DNA of 64,000 bases from Xanthostigma xanthostigma (GCA_963575645.1 OY754475.1:62001-126000), one strand, 5' to 3'; positions 23,400 through 37,571 are shown, numbered from the stretch's first letter. Notes: generated by a model not told the origin, from the sequence alone. A program made the numbers and translations.

Positions 23400-26300
23400 T
23401 AATCGAAACAATCAGTATGCTTCCGATTTTTCTATCGCCATACGCCGTTATGACTTGCGACAGTCGACCACCTACCTCAACAAAGAGAGAAAACTCTCCT
23501 CGATTATCTTGACTCGATTAGCGTTTTTTTTTCGTTGATGTTGTACCACATATTATTATAATTATAAATAATGTACAACATAATCAAACTGGCAAATGAT
23601 AATTCTCACGGCAGACCTTCCATTATCGACACATACAAAGAAAGATAAGCCAGTCAAAGCATAAGTTTTTTTTTTTTTTTAATGGGCTCTGGTACTTATG
23701 AAGGAGTTTACCTAACATTAAATTATAAACGTTGTAGTCAATTCAAAAAGATACGTTCATTTCCTCGTTGGGACCATATTTTTAAAGGTTGATTCGCATG
23801 AAGCATTACTTACACGATTACGCGCCGCACCAATAATATCAATGACAATGATCATAATATTTCTTTGAGCCAATGACAATTTTCATACGTTCGAGGAATG
23901 ATAAAAAAAGGGTAAAATTATAATAGATGTGTTTGGTGTTGTGGTGCTCCAGTTTAAAAAGTGTTGACACTTTTGACACTGCTGTTATACCAATATTGCA
24001 CTTCTTAGTGTCAAGTTATTTACATTACACTAATATACCAAACACTGCATCTGATATTAATATGAATGCGTTTTTATATATTGGAAAAAAATATGATTTT
24101 TACGTGTCAAAGCACAACACTAAAATATATAAATATTTTATTTTTTTACAACATTTGCGAAGTTTTAAGAGTTGCTATACTCGAATGAGTATACTTTAAA
24201 TTTGGGTAGGGCTGCACGCTTGTTACTGAGATATATTATGATTTTACGTAGCGGTAGCAACATGAGAATCGAACTTTATACAGAAAATGCTCATCAAGAG
24301 ATCACGCGGCGCGGTTTGTCGTTTAAAACATTCCAAGAAGGAACACACATCATCTGACTGGTCAACAATCGCTGCTAAACGTCGTTGCATTGTTAAAAAA
24401 TAACGTGTCACATTATATAGAAAACATCATAAAAATTATTCTAAGCCCGAGCGTGTATAGATTTTTGTTTTATTTAAATCACGATTATTCTGCAACTAGA
24501 TTCTAGAAGATCTTGACGCATGGGTGACAAGCACCATATCAAGTTCTCACGTTTGTTTTTTGTCACCGTGCGACCTTTTTTTTTTGTTTTTGAAACATAA
24601 GCACATCGCCAACTATACGTGCTGGTGCCTCCACAAGACGATACAGTTTTAAAAACAATGCATATAGCACCGCAGCTGATGAAACATAAGACGAGCGGAA
24701 ATTAAAATAATAAATGAACGTCAACAATGCGATTTAGTTTCATATAACAGACACGAAAATATGTAGTATTTTATCAAAACTGAGTCAAGACTTCGTTTGT
24801 TTTGAGGTCAGACGCAATTCACAGGCAATTAAAACCGCAATTGAAAACTCGCATAGTTAATTAATATAGTTCCTATTGGAAAAAATGCGGTACTTCTTCG
24901 TTTATCTGCAGCAGTAATTTTAGATAATCAAACAGTTCTAGACAAATCAATACAAATCTACCATTGTCACTGGCAGTACAAAGATTTCGAAACATGGAAA
25001 TTTAGTGAAAGCAGCAAGAGCTCGGTTTATAACTTTTCGGAATACAGTGTCTAGCGGATAAACGTGCCAATACCGTTCTTTTTGTACAATGGGCTTCTTT
25101 CATAATATTATGAATTTATTGATTATTTGTTGCTACACAGTACTGGCTTTTTAATTTTTAAATTAACACCCATTCCGCGAACTCGGTGTTTACTTTACGA
25201 ATTCAATTAGTCGAAATGAACATTAAAAATAATCTATTTGAATAACAAATCAATCGAAACGATCGTTTCTTGCAATCAAACATACAGATTACTGCTGACT
25301 AAGTTGTTTCAACTGCCTAAAAAATTTTGCTATATAAAACAATATTAATTTTGGAGATTATAAGGCCCCCGGAAATTGTGCAATTACAAAAACCATCGAA
25401 TAAAATCAATTTATTAATTGCTTTTTGAGTTTAAAATTCACCACAAATTTCTCTAATCTATATAATTAATATGTGCATTTATTGACCAAACAATTGCCAG
25501 ATAACCGCAAAAAGTCAGGGCGTCCAACAGAGATAAAATAACGCACTCCCGCGTCATCGCAATGAATTTTCGATATTGCTATTTCACTCTCGCGAACGCA
25601 AACAACGGCCGCATCGCTATACCGACTGGTACGGAGTAGCACGTGGTCGGGGGGGCGTATCGAATAAACACATTCAGTTGTTTACATTGTTGGTCGGCTT
25701 TTGTTTCTTGACACATTTGATAACTGCGCTCATCTTTTGTTTGTCAATACTGATATTTACTGTTTTATCCAGACGAGAAAAAAAATCATTAAAATTAGGA
25801 ATGGATGTCGGATCTGCAGGTGGCTGCAGTATTCCGCTTTTTCTAAAGTAGCCCCCTCTGCGCATGATTCAAATACTGACAACTCCTCCGACGCTGTTTA
25901 TGTCTCAATGAAGAAAACGAATTGAAAGTTGCGTCTGCAGGTGTCTTTATCTAGAAGACAACTTACTGTCGTGAGGTGTGAAGAAATCGACATTGTTAAC
26001 TTCTATACTCATGCAGGAAATATGATTTTTGAAGATATTTTCCTTTCAACCTTTAAAACTACATTTTTTGTCATTACTGATCTTTCAACACGTCGCGTCG
26101 AAAATTCTCTTTCTGACAATCGCGTTTCCTTATCGGCAATTTCTCACGCGCTAAGCACTTTCAGTAAAGTTTATATATCTTATCAAAGTTTTAGATTGCA
26201 CTCACACCTAATATGACGAAATTGGTAAAGTTGTCTCGAAAAGACGTTAACATTTCATTTTGTGACTTAAAATTCGGTTTTAAAAATGCCAACAAATACA

Positions 26301-27045
26301 TCAAAAACTACATAGTGTTTACATAGTCTAAGTTTTAAAAATACGATTTAATCTGTTAAAAAAAATACATAACTTGGTTGTATTTTTTATATACAGCGTT
26401 CACATAGTGATACCTACGAAGAAAACACTTGAAATAATAAATGAGAGCGTTTTAAAAACCATTTCATAAATGAATTCATCAGCCAGGAGGGCATCTGTTT
26501 TAATCACGGATTCGAGGTTTGTTCATACTAAAAATTCGTACACTTTCAGTTCTTCTTCAAAAAAGACAAGACGTTAAAAAATTGTCGGAGATATACCGAT
26601 CATTGAGTTATCATAAAAAAAGGGTCACTTCTAGAACATTTTGCGCGGACATTATTATCTACGCGGTTGTTCTGTATATGACTACAATCGGCGAGCGAGT
26701 CATCAACAAAACGGGAAACGAACGTCGAAAAGTACCGAGGGCGACGGCGCCGCCTGAACTGAACAAACCCCGAAGAATTACCAGGAGACCGTATGCACCA
26801 TAATATGAAGTGCAATGAAATGTTCGATGAGAACACGGCATCGGAATGCACCGCGGAGCTGTATGCAATGACCGTCGGTTTAATTTCGACATCGAGGGAT
26901 CTATGTGCGCCGTAGGAAAAAAAAAACAACATTAACAGTAAAAACAATTGATATGACACCTGACACATCCTGATAAACACAAATGACGCGACGACGAAAA
27001 TATGCTGCAGGGGTTATGTTACACGCATTTACGATGAACTAGACT

Positions 27046-27150
27046 TTACCCGCGGTTTCGCTCTCATCGCGAAGCCGGACAAAAAATTAAGTAGTGTATC
27101 CGAGTTTAATCAAAATCGGTTCAACCGTTCTCCTGCGATGCAGCGAGAAT
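27046..27150 (+). repeat. Repeat fragment with atcaaaatcggttc motif, copy 2
   Basis: It contains acccgcggtttcgctctc and, 45 bp on, atcaaaatcggttcaaccg. The first string is related to 31501-31545 and the second to 10280-10345, so the fragments may be parts of one family. Confidence 0.4.
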
Positions 27151-30100
27151 AAAATAAAATCTACTATGTATTTGTTGTCTTAGTTGTAAGTTGACTAACA
27201 AAGTAACGAAAATAAAATGACTTTGCAAGATACGTGGGAGCTGCTGCCGCTGGACGTCGCCGTGTCACGGCTTTGGAATGCGCGGTGATTTAACGCAGAC
27301 TTTGACCAGACGCAGACAAAATACAGCACCGATTATTATTATTTATTATCACCGATCAACACATTTACTTATACCTACTATAGAAGCTGTAACGCGCGTA
27401 CTGAAAAATCTGTGTACCTATAATAACGTTATTTTATCGCTGTTCATTTTTAGTGTTCCGTTTAAAACGAAACACTTACGGAAATCTGCAATTCGGCGTC
27501 CATCTCTGAAACTTTTTGACGTGAAAATTTGAAATACAGACTATGACGTATAAAAAGTGTTATGAATTTTGGATTCAATATACAAAATGATGTAGCGACG
27601 TCGATGTAAGTTAACAAAACGCAGCAGGCAGTTAAAGTTACGGTAGGAGATGCAGTCAGTCATGGTTAGTTAACTTCGACTTCCTGACATTCTTCCTGCT
27701 AATACCACAGAACATATAACAATAAACACAACAATTGCAACAAGTATTAACTGTCAAAAACAAAACCGTAACTTTTGCTATTTATTACGCTATATATAAT
27801 AGCATACTTTATTCTTTAAATACTGGTTACAGTGTAGAATGAGTCCAGGGTATTTACATTAAAATTTTAGCATATACATTGTATAGTAGCTCAACAAAAA
27901 TAAGGAAACTACTTATTCTTAGACAGTCCTCCGTTTATTTACAAACTAGTTCCTCGATCCAGCTTCGTCCGGGCACAATAATATTAAGCATTAGTTACTC
28001 GGACTAACAGATCGGGAAGGGAACGACATATACAGCGAGCTGAAAAATAGTTATACGTTCATCACCAAACGATATTAGGGGACCCTTTACTTTTGTTGAC
28101 GACTTTGTCTACAATACACAACACTGTGCGTTGACTTGGTTTCTTATCTTATTTCGGAGCAAAAAAAAAGACAACAAAACGGCATCGTGTCTTCACGGAC
28201 AACTGGAAAAGTGACACAATAACGAGGAAGAAACAAATGACACGCTTTAACATATGAAAAGCGGCGCTCTACCTAAAATGAGCCTCCTTTGGATCTAAAA
28301 TTATACATTTTAAAGTCACTATAAATTTAACACGAGCGATTATTACAAGTGCCGTATATAGTCGACGCTAAATACCTATATAAGTATACCGATTTGCATG
28401 TAGATACGTTCCATATAATGTAAAATGTGGGAGGGAGCTTCCGTTCATGTAAATTATTATCACGCCGCTGTGTGCTGCGCTATACGCTGACAACAGCATC
28501 GTCGAAGAATTTAGGACAGGAGTACGGGATCGCGTTCAGAATTGAGCGCGTCGCGTTTTCTAAGAGCAAGTTGAATTCGAAAAATGTTTGTGACGTTTAT
28601 CAAAAACGAATGAGAAAACAAAGCGATGCTTAACATATTTTTGTCACTAGTCTGACGTGTTCAATTCTGAATTCCGTACAGAAAATACATTGCATACCGT
28701 ATTAGAACTACTTGCACCGCGGTTATGTGCTGAGCCGATAAGCCAATTTACCAGGACACGTTACACACGTGTATGAGAACGAACGTGGTGTTTGGAGCTG
28801 ATCGTCGTCGTACTTATTATATGTTGGTCTGTTGGACTGCGCGACGTAACAATAGTCAGCCGAAACAAGTGTCCGTACAATGAAGTCTACACGCTCGATA
28901 AGGCGGCATATACAGGTCTCCACGATTTTATGTAGGTTTTTGTATAAAAGCACATGGCAAAATTTAATTAAATCAGATTAATTCACTTTGCGATAAAATG
29001 GTGAAATAAAACACATAGCCTCCTCTCCGCCCGTACTACGTGACTCCGACGCTACAGCAACTAAATTCTGTTTAAAATCCCAGACTCTGAACGACGCAGT
29101 AAGTATTCAACGACGAAAGTTACGTCGAGAAGACAACAATAGAGGCATATTGTTACAAGTTAGGTACTATAGTATAATAATACCGAGAACGGAACGGGTG
29201 TGTTTTACACGATATTAGCATTGTTTTGTTGTTTGAATGCCATTGTAATGCTTCGACGAATTCTTTACTACGCCTGCGCAATTAACTTAGTGGTCCCGTT
29301 TTAAAATTAAGTTTCCATATCAGTAAATTACAACTAACATATTATCCTGAAAAATTCAAATCTGAATTGTTTCTGATGTCACTGTATCGAAGAAAATTTC
29401 GTTGTAAGTTATCGAAGAAAAGTGATTGGTTGAGAAACACAACGTTATGAACATTTTTCTCACTAATATGCAATTAAAATGTGTAAAATTCAAACCAATA
29501 AGCAAAACAAAAGTAATAAAAGTCAAAGGTTTTATGGACTTTATAAGAATAAGAAAGTATTTCAATTATTTCAATGAGAATTTCACAAAAGTTTAACTTT
29601 GCGGATAACTTTCCAATAATTAATATAAATTAATAAAATAAACTTAACACACATACCTTACAGTAGAAATATCTGCCGAGATATTTCGAAAGCAATAGTA
29701 TACCCGCGAATGTAGTAAGCAAACGCGATACGTTGAAGTTCTTGTGTGCTAAAATGTTGGCCATACTTTCCAAGGAAATTTCCATCAGTTATTTTTAGTT
29801 TATATCAAAAAATATTCCACGGATTGCAAAAAAAAAAAAAACTGGCAAACGTTAGCGTTTTATTAATCGACATCCCAAAAAAAATCATAACCGGGCGGTG
29901 AAGCCGCACTGGACATGACAGTTTTGATCCAAAGACCAAAATGAAAAACTGTTCCAAAACTGGCATTCGACCATTACGGGCACGATGTCGCTACACGCTA
30001 CTGGATAGAGTTTTCTAAATCTATATAGCGTCTGTATGTCGAGCCGGTCTTTAACCGCGGTGTAGTGGCTGACTAGATCCGCATCAAATATAGAAGTACA

Positions 30101-31500
30101 ATGGTACCAGAGACATTCATAGACAAGGTTACAACTTCACACATCCGAGTGCCGTTCACACAGTTTGCATAAAAACCGGGTCTTCCGCCATAAAGTAGGT
30201 CACTCTGTACACATTTTGTATCATGGCACTTTATATGGGGACTATAGCCTTTGACGGACACCACTGTTTTTTTTTTAAAGAGCTGTTATATTCTATAATA
30301 TAGCGTGTCACCGCAGCAATGGCCAATACTCTCAATCGCTGCTAATTAACTATACACGGTTAATGTGTTTGAAGAGATAAGAATCGTCGATTTTATTTCA
30401 AAAATCCATTAGCACTCCACTTTTAATCCGTGCGCAAAAAACTGGTTAAAAGTTTATATATACTTGAAGTTTGGATACCGACTGATCTCAACAAAATCCG
30501 TCCAGCCAACACTCCAAAAAAGTCCTCGAGACAAGGAACTTAACAAAACACCATCTAATAATTAATTAATAGATGTTTTAGTAATAAATAATAATAAATA
30601 CGTATACGCGTTATTAATAGAACAACAATTAATAATTAATAAAACGGCGCGATTATGTATTGTTAAGCTGCGTGTTGACACGCGTCGATTGTTTTGTTCT
30701 TTATAAAATGAGCATCGCCAACGGCGTCCTACACGTGTTTTCCAATTTGTCAACCGCCATACAATCATCCGTTTGAATATTAAATCACGTCTGAATAATT
30801 GATTGATTAAAAGCCTTCGTTTAATAATAATTAGCACTTCCTATACACGAAGTACCAATTTTCGTCGTCTCAATACGAATTATAAAAGCGCACTTCATTC
30901 CGAATGCGCGTTTGACTACTTATATTTAAAAGTCGAATCCAAAAACAATTAATACAATGGCGGCAATTCTCATTTCTCCGGCCGGTTTTAATAATATAAT
31001 GGCAATTGTTTCACGCGATCAAATAACAATTGAATATAAACACTGGAGTCGGCAGTGTGTCAACTAGTTTGTGGAACCTTATGTCCATCGAAGCCGCGTG
31101 AATGTGAAATAACAATAATGCACATATATGATGTCGCCGTTCGTTTGTTTGCTTCCATCAAAAGAGGGCGTCTCTTGAATAAGAATTTAGAAAAGAACTC
31201 TTTCAGAATTTTAATTCAACGTCGGGGATAAACTTTACAAGCTGGACATAATTAAAGAAGGAGTGTCGGAACTATATCAAACAAATCGAGTTCATCTCGC
31301 AGATTCGGTTTTGCAGGCAACTTTAACTTTGATTTTAATCTGAATAATAAACAAAATTTTACCAAAATAGATCGAGTGATGCCGATACAAACAGACGTAG
31401 GTACGGATAGAAATATTCTAGAAACACGTTTTTCTGCATCGCACACAATCGCCGAAAAAAACAGACAAAAGTTCGATTAGTATATAGCATTTTATAAAAT

Positions 31501-31545
31501 ACTAGCTGCGAACCCGACTTCGCTCGGGTCAAGTTCTGTGCATCT
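31501..31545 (+). repeat. Dispersed repeat, cgacttcgctcggg family, copy 1
   Basis: The string gcgaacccgacttcgctcgg followed by tcaagttctgtgc recurs at about 49136-49177 with small changes (gcgagtccgacttcgctcg). This is a common kind of insect repeat end; the class is not determined. Confidence 0.5.
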
Positions 31546-33472
31546 TTAAAATCGTGTCAAAAATTGTCACATTCAAATAGTGCACTTGTCCTGCGCGGTC
31601 GATTTCCGCGCTGGATTTCAGTTTAGTTTTACCTATATAGTCCGCAATAATCGCAATGCAATTAGCAAATACAATTCCTATTGAACCTGAATACGTCAAT
31701 CGAGTAACAATCGGAACAACGGAATAAAAGTTGGTCACACCTAGATTATAACGTCTGGGTGACCGTCATATTATTGTGTCCAGTGATCAGAAGGACAAAT
31801 GTAAAGCAGTCCACTAATACTGCGTACCCAGCCAAACATACTTCGCGAATAAATGCTTCTCTATTTTCGCTAAAACAACAGACTGTAATATGCAAATGAC
31901 CATTAAAAGCTGTATTAATCGCACACCGCGATTTTTTTTTCAAGGACCGAACTTAGTTCTCAAAAATCGTTACTTCAATATAATAATATAATAATAATAT
32001 ATAGGTGAATTTCCGTTTCAACGGAGACATATCAATAGTATATTGGAAAAGTATATCTAATACGGGGAACCCTTAGGATATAGGTACTTATTATTTTTTC
32101 AATTATAAAATTGTGATATATTATTAGTACCAAATTATGTACAATTTGAAAAAATAAATCTTCTTTCTATTTCTATTTAAAATTATTAAAAAATTAAATT
32201 TATTTCCAAATGAACTCAAAGAGATCATACAACGGTAAAATCATATATTAAAGTTGTCAATCAGGATAGTATTCCAATTTAAACTGTAAATGATTACAAT
32301 TAGAAGAAACAAATATATTATCTGCAAAAATAGTTGAAATTCTTTTGACATGTCGTTAGAGTTTAGACCTATTGCAATTCCCCGAACACTGACCTAAGTC
32401 CACTATACACAGGACCAAAATACCGTACAACAAACTGCCGGGGTTGCGTGCTTTAAAGTTATAACGTCAAAATAATAAAAAAAAAGAATAATAACGTATA
32501 AAATTTACATTTCGGATACTTGAGATGACTTAAAAAATTTCCCACACTTGAAACACGTACGTAAGAAATCAATTTAAGCGCTGAAGGCCACTGCAATTAA
32601 AAATAGGTACATGCAAAAGAATAACTCGCGAATTTGTTCAGAGAGTAATTTAATAGGATTTTAAATCTTTTACTCAACAAATCAAACACCAGATGCTGAA
32701 AACAAAAATATCGTTTTCATTAATGCTTTAATGCACATATAGGACACATTTCGAGTTGTACTTAATTTCTGTTGTTGTGTGAAGCGGACTTTGAAAGATA
32801 TTAAAAAGTTTTGTATAGTCTGACTACTCGTTAAAATTACTTCTGTAAACAATATAAGACAATCGACACGTCAAATAGCAGTCAATTGCAAATCCAACTA
32901 TTACGAAAAAAACTAATTTTCGGGCATTTTTATCGAAAAACATGAACATCGCCTACCTGTTACAATTATTTGAAACGTCATAAGATCAAAGTTAATAAAC
33001 ACTTTTTAGTCACTTATATAAGTTTTAAGTGCACTGATTTTGTTGAACACAAATTTTCACATGATTTTTAATTTGGTCCAACACTTTTCACACACAAATA
33101 CACTAAATATTCGTCAGAAAACTATATTTTTACGGACGACAACAAGTATGACGCCATTACGATATTCGTGACGCGTAACAACTAAATAATGAAATAGAAA
33201 ATGGTCATTTATTAAATGAACAAAGAAGGAGTATACTACTTTAGTTTTTTACTTCTTCTAGCACGGAATTATTCGCCAAATAGTAAACACACAACAGAAA
33301 TGACAATATATAACGCTGGCTCTCTTTGTGCTACCATCCGATGTAGACTTTTTGAATGTCAATAGTTAATAATAGAAAGCACCGAAAAACGCGCCAGCTG
33401 TCAATGTCAAAGTTAACCAAAGAAAAAGTTAACAATTAACTTTCATAATAATTATCAAATATTTGACAAGAA

Positions 33473-35719
33473 ATGACTGATATTGATTTATATGAGGATT
33501 TAAATGTCGATTTGGGTGAAAAAATCGAACGGGTAAATTTTATTTGCTAACATAACCTCTCATTCTATACTTTGCATATGTTTAAAATAAATGCTGAGCG
33601 AGCTTATTTTCTAGCGAAATGTATTCATTGTTTGATAAGAAACTAACAAATAGACTATGTTTTTTCTCTGTATTAAAAATATTAATTTTTACAGCTCGAA
33701 TCAGAAAACCGTACGCTGCAATCGACGATTGCAAATTTGTCAGAAAAATTGCAATTGGAGAAAGAAACGATTGAAAAAATCCAAACTGAAAACAAAAATT
33801 TGAACGAAAACATTTCGAGACTTTACGCAACAGCGAAAGCAGAAATTGCAAGAAAAGACGACACCATCCGCGAATTGAGAAGGGAATTGGATAGCGTTAT
33901 TTTCAGGAGAAACAATAGGTGCAATGATTTTTCTAACAAAATTCAAAATGCGGTAAATCAGAATAAAAATATACCACCTAATATAAAAAACGAGTACGTA
34001 TCTAAAAGTGGAAATGTAAACACACAGTTCAGTACTAATTTTACTCAAAATCTGGTTAAAAATGAACCGTTCGAACAAACATTGAGAAGCGGTTACGCGG
34101 AACAGAATAAAACTGAAATCGTTCCCTCCGCTACCTTTGTATCCAACTTCAGTGTCGGAAAAGACGAATTACCTTTTTCTAATTGCACAAAAGTAAAAAC
34201 AGAAACCGACATATCAAATCCGGACGGCCGTAACTATGTTAAAATAAATGAACGTAGAAGTGAAACAGTTGAAAATATAATAAACAAAGCAGACGGCGAC
34301 GATCGACTCGGTTCTGAAAATAAACCGTCATCGCAACTATGTAACGACACGATTTTTTCTGATCGTATGAGGTCGAAATTGCATCTTAGTCGAGGAGAAG
34401 CAAAGCCTAGCAATCATAAAGATGATCGTCCGTTGCCAGTAAATCAAATATTAGACAAAGAAAATTCGAAACTAGACAATCACGATAGTCGTTCCAGATC
34501 AAAATCGCGTAATAGAAATAATATAATTAGTTTAGAGCAGTATAGAAATAAAAACAAAGAAACATCTATACGTATAAAAAATAGATCTAGCCTTTCAGAT
34601 AAACGCGAAGACGAACCGTTAACAACATTGGAAACCGAGGGAGCAAAAAAATACAAAGAAAGATCGAGATCTAGCGAGAAAAGGGTAACGTGCGAACGAA
34701 AATCAAAATCGATAGAGAGAGAAAATAACGGAAGACAATCGAGAAAAAGGCAGAGGTCCAAATCAAGAAAACGATACGATTGTGAAAAAAGATCTGGGTC
34801 GAGAGAAGCGGAAAATCGAGAAAAGAAATCGAGATACGACGATGCACAATTTAAATCGTCGAATTCGAAAGATCAAGACAGTCGTAGAAGATCGAGAACA
34901 GATCGCCGCGATAGATCGAAATCCAGAGATTCGACGGATCGGGAGAACCGATCGAAACATCACAACTCAAAGTATAATAATAAACGGCCAACCGGCGATG
35001 CGGCTAGGCACGATTATCGTAAGAGATCCAGATCAAAAGAGTCGGCACGATACAACAGAGACAATAGACACCGTGTTATGGATTATGAAAGAAAATCGAT
35101 ATCAAAAGATAGAATGTCGAGACAGAACGCGGTGGAGAGACGGCACGCCAGATCGAAATCGAAAGATCCGTCTGAATACGGAAGTCCGAGATCGATCGGC
35201 GTAAAGAATCGCAGTGAAAAATCAAAATCCGATAGATCGGAAGCAAAAGAACAGTTTGTAGACGAACGTCGATCGTCTTCCGACAAAAAAACGCACGGCG
35301 ATCGACAGTCGAAAACAGAAACGGAAAAACCATCTGGAAAATCTTGTGCAGCCGTCGCGACTGAAATGAAAGCGGAGCGAGAAAAATCGGAAACATCGAA
35401 TAACGCGGTAAAATTTGATGAAATCACCGAGAATTTGATGCGACAAAGCATACAAAATAATTCCGTTTCAGTTTGCCAAAAGACTGAAAATTTAAACATC
35501 GAAAATGGAAATAAGGACGGTTGTGAAGAAAATAATTCGGCGCGCACAAACGTCGAAAATAAGTGCCTTAACAATATAAGTAGTGAGAATTTAACTGAAA
35601 ATAAAAACATCGGCATTTTAAGTTCACCGTCGCGGATGGTAAACACGACTTCCGTCTATTCAAAACAAATAATAAGTGATTCTAAAGTAAGAATAGTTGT
35701 TAAACGAAAAAGGAAGTAA
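33473..35719 (+). CDS. FLASH/CASP8AP2-like protein (histone pre-mRNA processing)
   Basis: Exons 33473-33532 and 33695-35719 (GTAAAT donor, ttttacag acceptor, phase 0) give 694 residues. The N-terminus resembles FLASH. IDLYEDL at residues 4-10 corresponds to the LDLY motif that recruits the histone cleavage complex. A coiled coil (about 21-90) with NISRLYATAKAEIARKDDTI follows, closely matching the region before RKDEEI in vertebrate FLASH. Residues about 250-500 are very rich in Arg-Ser and Lys-Ser, and the rest is low-complexity. The C-terminus is basic and contains VRIVV, a possible SUMO-interacting motif. FLASH works with Lsm11/U7 snRNP in histone locus bodies. I do not see the C-terminal SANT-like domain of vertebrate FLASH. 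The ortholog call rests on the N-terminus only; another SR-rich nuclear protein is the alternative. Confidence 0.75.
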
Positions 35720-35787
35720 CGAATTGATTATATTTTTTTACCTATTTTAAGAAGTATTTTTAGCATAAACTGTTATAATTTAAATGA

Positions 35788-35793
35788 AATAAA
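35788..35793 (+). terminator. Poly(A) signal AATAAA of the FLASH-like gene
   Basis: An AATAAA hexamer 69 bp past the stop codon at 35719, in AT-rich 3' flank before the next gene at 36551. Confidence 0.5.
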
Positions 35794-36550
35794 AAACAAA
35801 TTAAATATATTGTATTTATTTTCTTCGCATTCCGCCAGGACACATAGAGTTTATTGTACAAAAGTATTTGAATCACGAAATCTGTTCGCGATTTGAATGT
35901 TAAAAATAAAAATCGTCTTTTAAATATTTATATAAACATACCATGCACATAATATGACGATCTAATTTTACCATGTAAACAAGTGACGCACATATTGATT
36001 TTTTCAGACGCCCAAAAACAAGTGAGAGCAGAAAGACAAATGAAAGATATTCACAAAATGGACGATTTAATTCTTCTGACATAATAATAATAATAAAAGA
36101 CACAACGTCGCAGTACTACGTACAAAAAAATTTAACAAGTAAAAATAACTAAAAAAAAAGTGGACAGCTGTGTGCAAAATCTGCACAAAAATCTAAAAAT
36201 AAAGTCCACATCAAATGGTGGTCAAATCAATACATAAAATACCAAAATAAGTGCGCGACTAAAAATAAGCAATAAGATATAAAATTACAAATAAATACCG
36301 ATTTTAAAATATCCGTTAAATTTACTTTCAATTGTACCGCTAAAAAGACATAAAATTGTGAATAAATATTGAAGGACGCTCAAAAAAAACGTAAAATTCG
36401 ATTGTTAAAATCGATTTTTAAAAAGTTGACAGTTTAGTCCAAGTCGATTGTTGTTGTATTGTTTAATTTTTTTGTTACATATCATCGATCCTCGTTTGGC
36501 ACTCGACAGTGCATTGTTTCTCTCGACACAAATACTCAACGGATACAAAA
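35794..36550. other. Intergenic DNA between the FLASH-like gene and TMEM35
   Basis: AT-rich with no supported ORF. It should hold the FLASH cleavage site and the TMEM35 promoter and 5' UTR. A short ATA-rich run lies near 36080; nothing else is recognised. Confidence 0.5.
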
Positions 36551-37571
36551 ATGGCAATTGTTTTGAAATCGTTATCGGTATTGCTGGGTTTATTTTTTAT
36601 ATTTGTAGGCACGATGAAACTGACGAGTTACATTTCGAAAGATTTACATAAAGATTTGGTAAGTGATTAAAAAATATCAATATGAAAAATTAATCAACGA
36701 CGAGTAGAGTAACGTTTGAATATACCGTAACAAAGTTACATCATAAGTACTGAGTTAGACGGCCAAACTTGGTAATTTACGTGTGACAATATTTTATTTG
36801 CCTTTGTCCACGTTGTGTAATAAACTGCGGGGTGGATCGGTGTTGTAGTGTTGCTCAAAATTTAATTTTGGAATTTGGCGCGTTGCCTAAAAACAATATT
36901 TCAACCTCATTAGAAAAATATTACAACCTATCCTAGATGTTGACACTTTCTCTTTTTTTTTTCACGTGTCACAAACACCGATCAATTGTTGCATTTTTCG
37001 AAAACCACTCTCCGCAATACAAAATATTACCGCGAACAAAACTCATTATTCAACGAATGCATTTGTTTTGATGGTAAACAATTGCAAAATGCTCAAAGAA
37101 AATATTTTACGATTTTTATTATTTTTTCAGAGAAAAGAATATGTGAAATACTCCAAAGTATTTCCTTTATCCGACATGTTCGATTTCAAAATTCCATCGA
37201 AATGGTACAGAAGAGTTGTCGGAACGCTGGAAATCGTGTTCGGGTTAGCGATGGCCACAGTACCCAACCGTGAGTTCAACTTACATATGCGAACGAGAAA
37301 CAACTTTTAGTGAATTGCAACGTTTCGTTTTGTTTTTATAATTGCAGATACGGTAAAAAACGCAGCCAACGGTGGACTGTTGTTGTTGACATTAATGGCG
37401 GTATATTCTCACTACATGGTCAACGACAAGTTAGAACGGACAGCGCCTGCTTTAGTGTTCCTTTTTATGCTGTCGGGAAGACTGGTTGTTTATTGGCAAT
37501 TACGGAAGAAAGACTTAGCCGAAAAAGCCGAAGCGAACGGAATGGCCGCCAACGGTTTCAAACAGGAATAA
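36551..37571 (+). CDS. TMEM35: TMEM35/NACHO, acetylcholine receptor chaperone
   Basis: Small ER membrane protein. In vertebrates NACHO (TMEM35A) promotes assembly and surface expression of nicotinic acetylcholine receptors. Exons 36551-36658, 37131-37269 and 37348-37571 (GT/AG, phases 0 and 1) encode 156 residues, close to the usual length of about 165. The first membrane segment SLSVLLGLFFIFVGTMKL matches the family start, where TM1 is followed by a charged SKD/RKEY loop. Next comes WYRRVVGTLEIVFGLAMATV (TM2), then NAANGGLLLLTLMAVYSHYM (TM3) and a fourth hydrophobic segment PALVFLFMLSGRLVVYW. It has a short charged tail. The ATG at 36551 gives TM1 at once and is the natural start. It lies 832 bp downstream of the FLASH-like gene on the same strand. 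In insects this protein would bear on nicotinic receptor function, by inference only. Confidence 0.9.

Larger units (their letters stand above)
19011..33472. other. 14.5 kb region without a recognisable gene
   Basis: No ORF in either strand shows a recognisable domain or consistent splice structure. It lies between the first visible canoe coding exon (minus) and the FLASH-like gene (plus), so it should contain the canoe 5' non-coding exon(s) and promoter, and the FLASH promoter just left of 33473. Visible contents are an inverted-repeat element (19107-19437), end motifs at 21061 and 23388, and small repeat fragments at 27046-27150 and 31501-31545. The rest is AT-rich with no structure I can name. 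Confidence 0.6.

Noticed and set aside
30073..30264. 63-codon minus-strand frame with several Cys residues
   Set aside because: No signal peptide or recognisable Cys framework; length is within chance expectation.
34480..35646. Several minus-strand open frames rich in Phe/Leu/Ser, resembling membrane proteins
   Set aside because: They are the complement of Arg/Lys-Ser codons of the FLASH-like gene; the hydrophobic look is a codon artefact.
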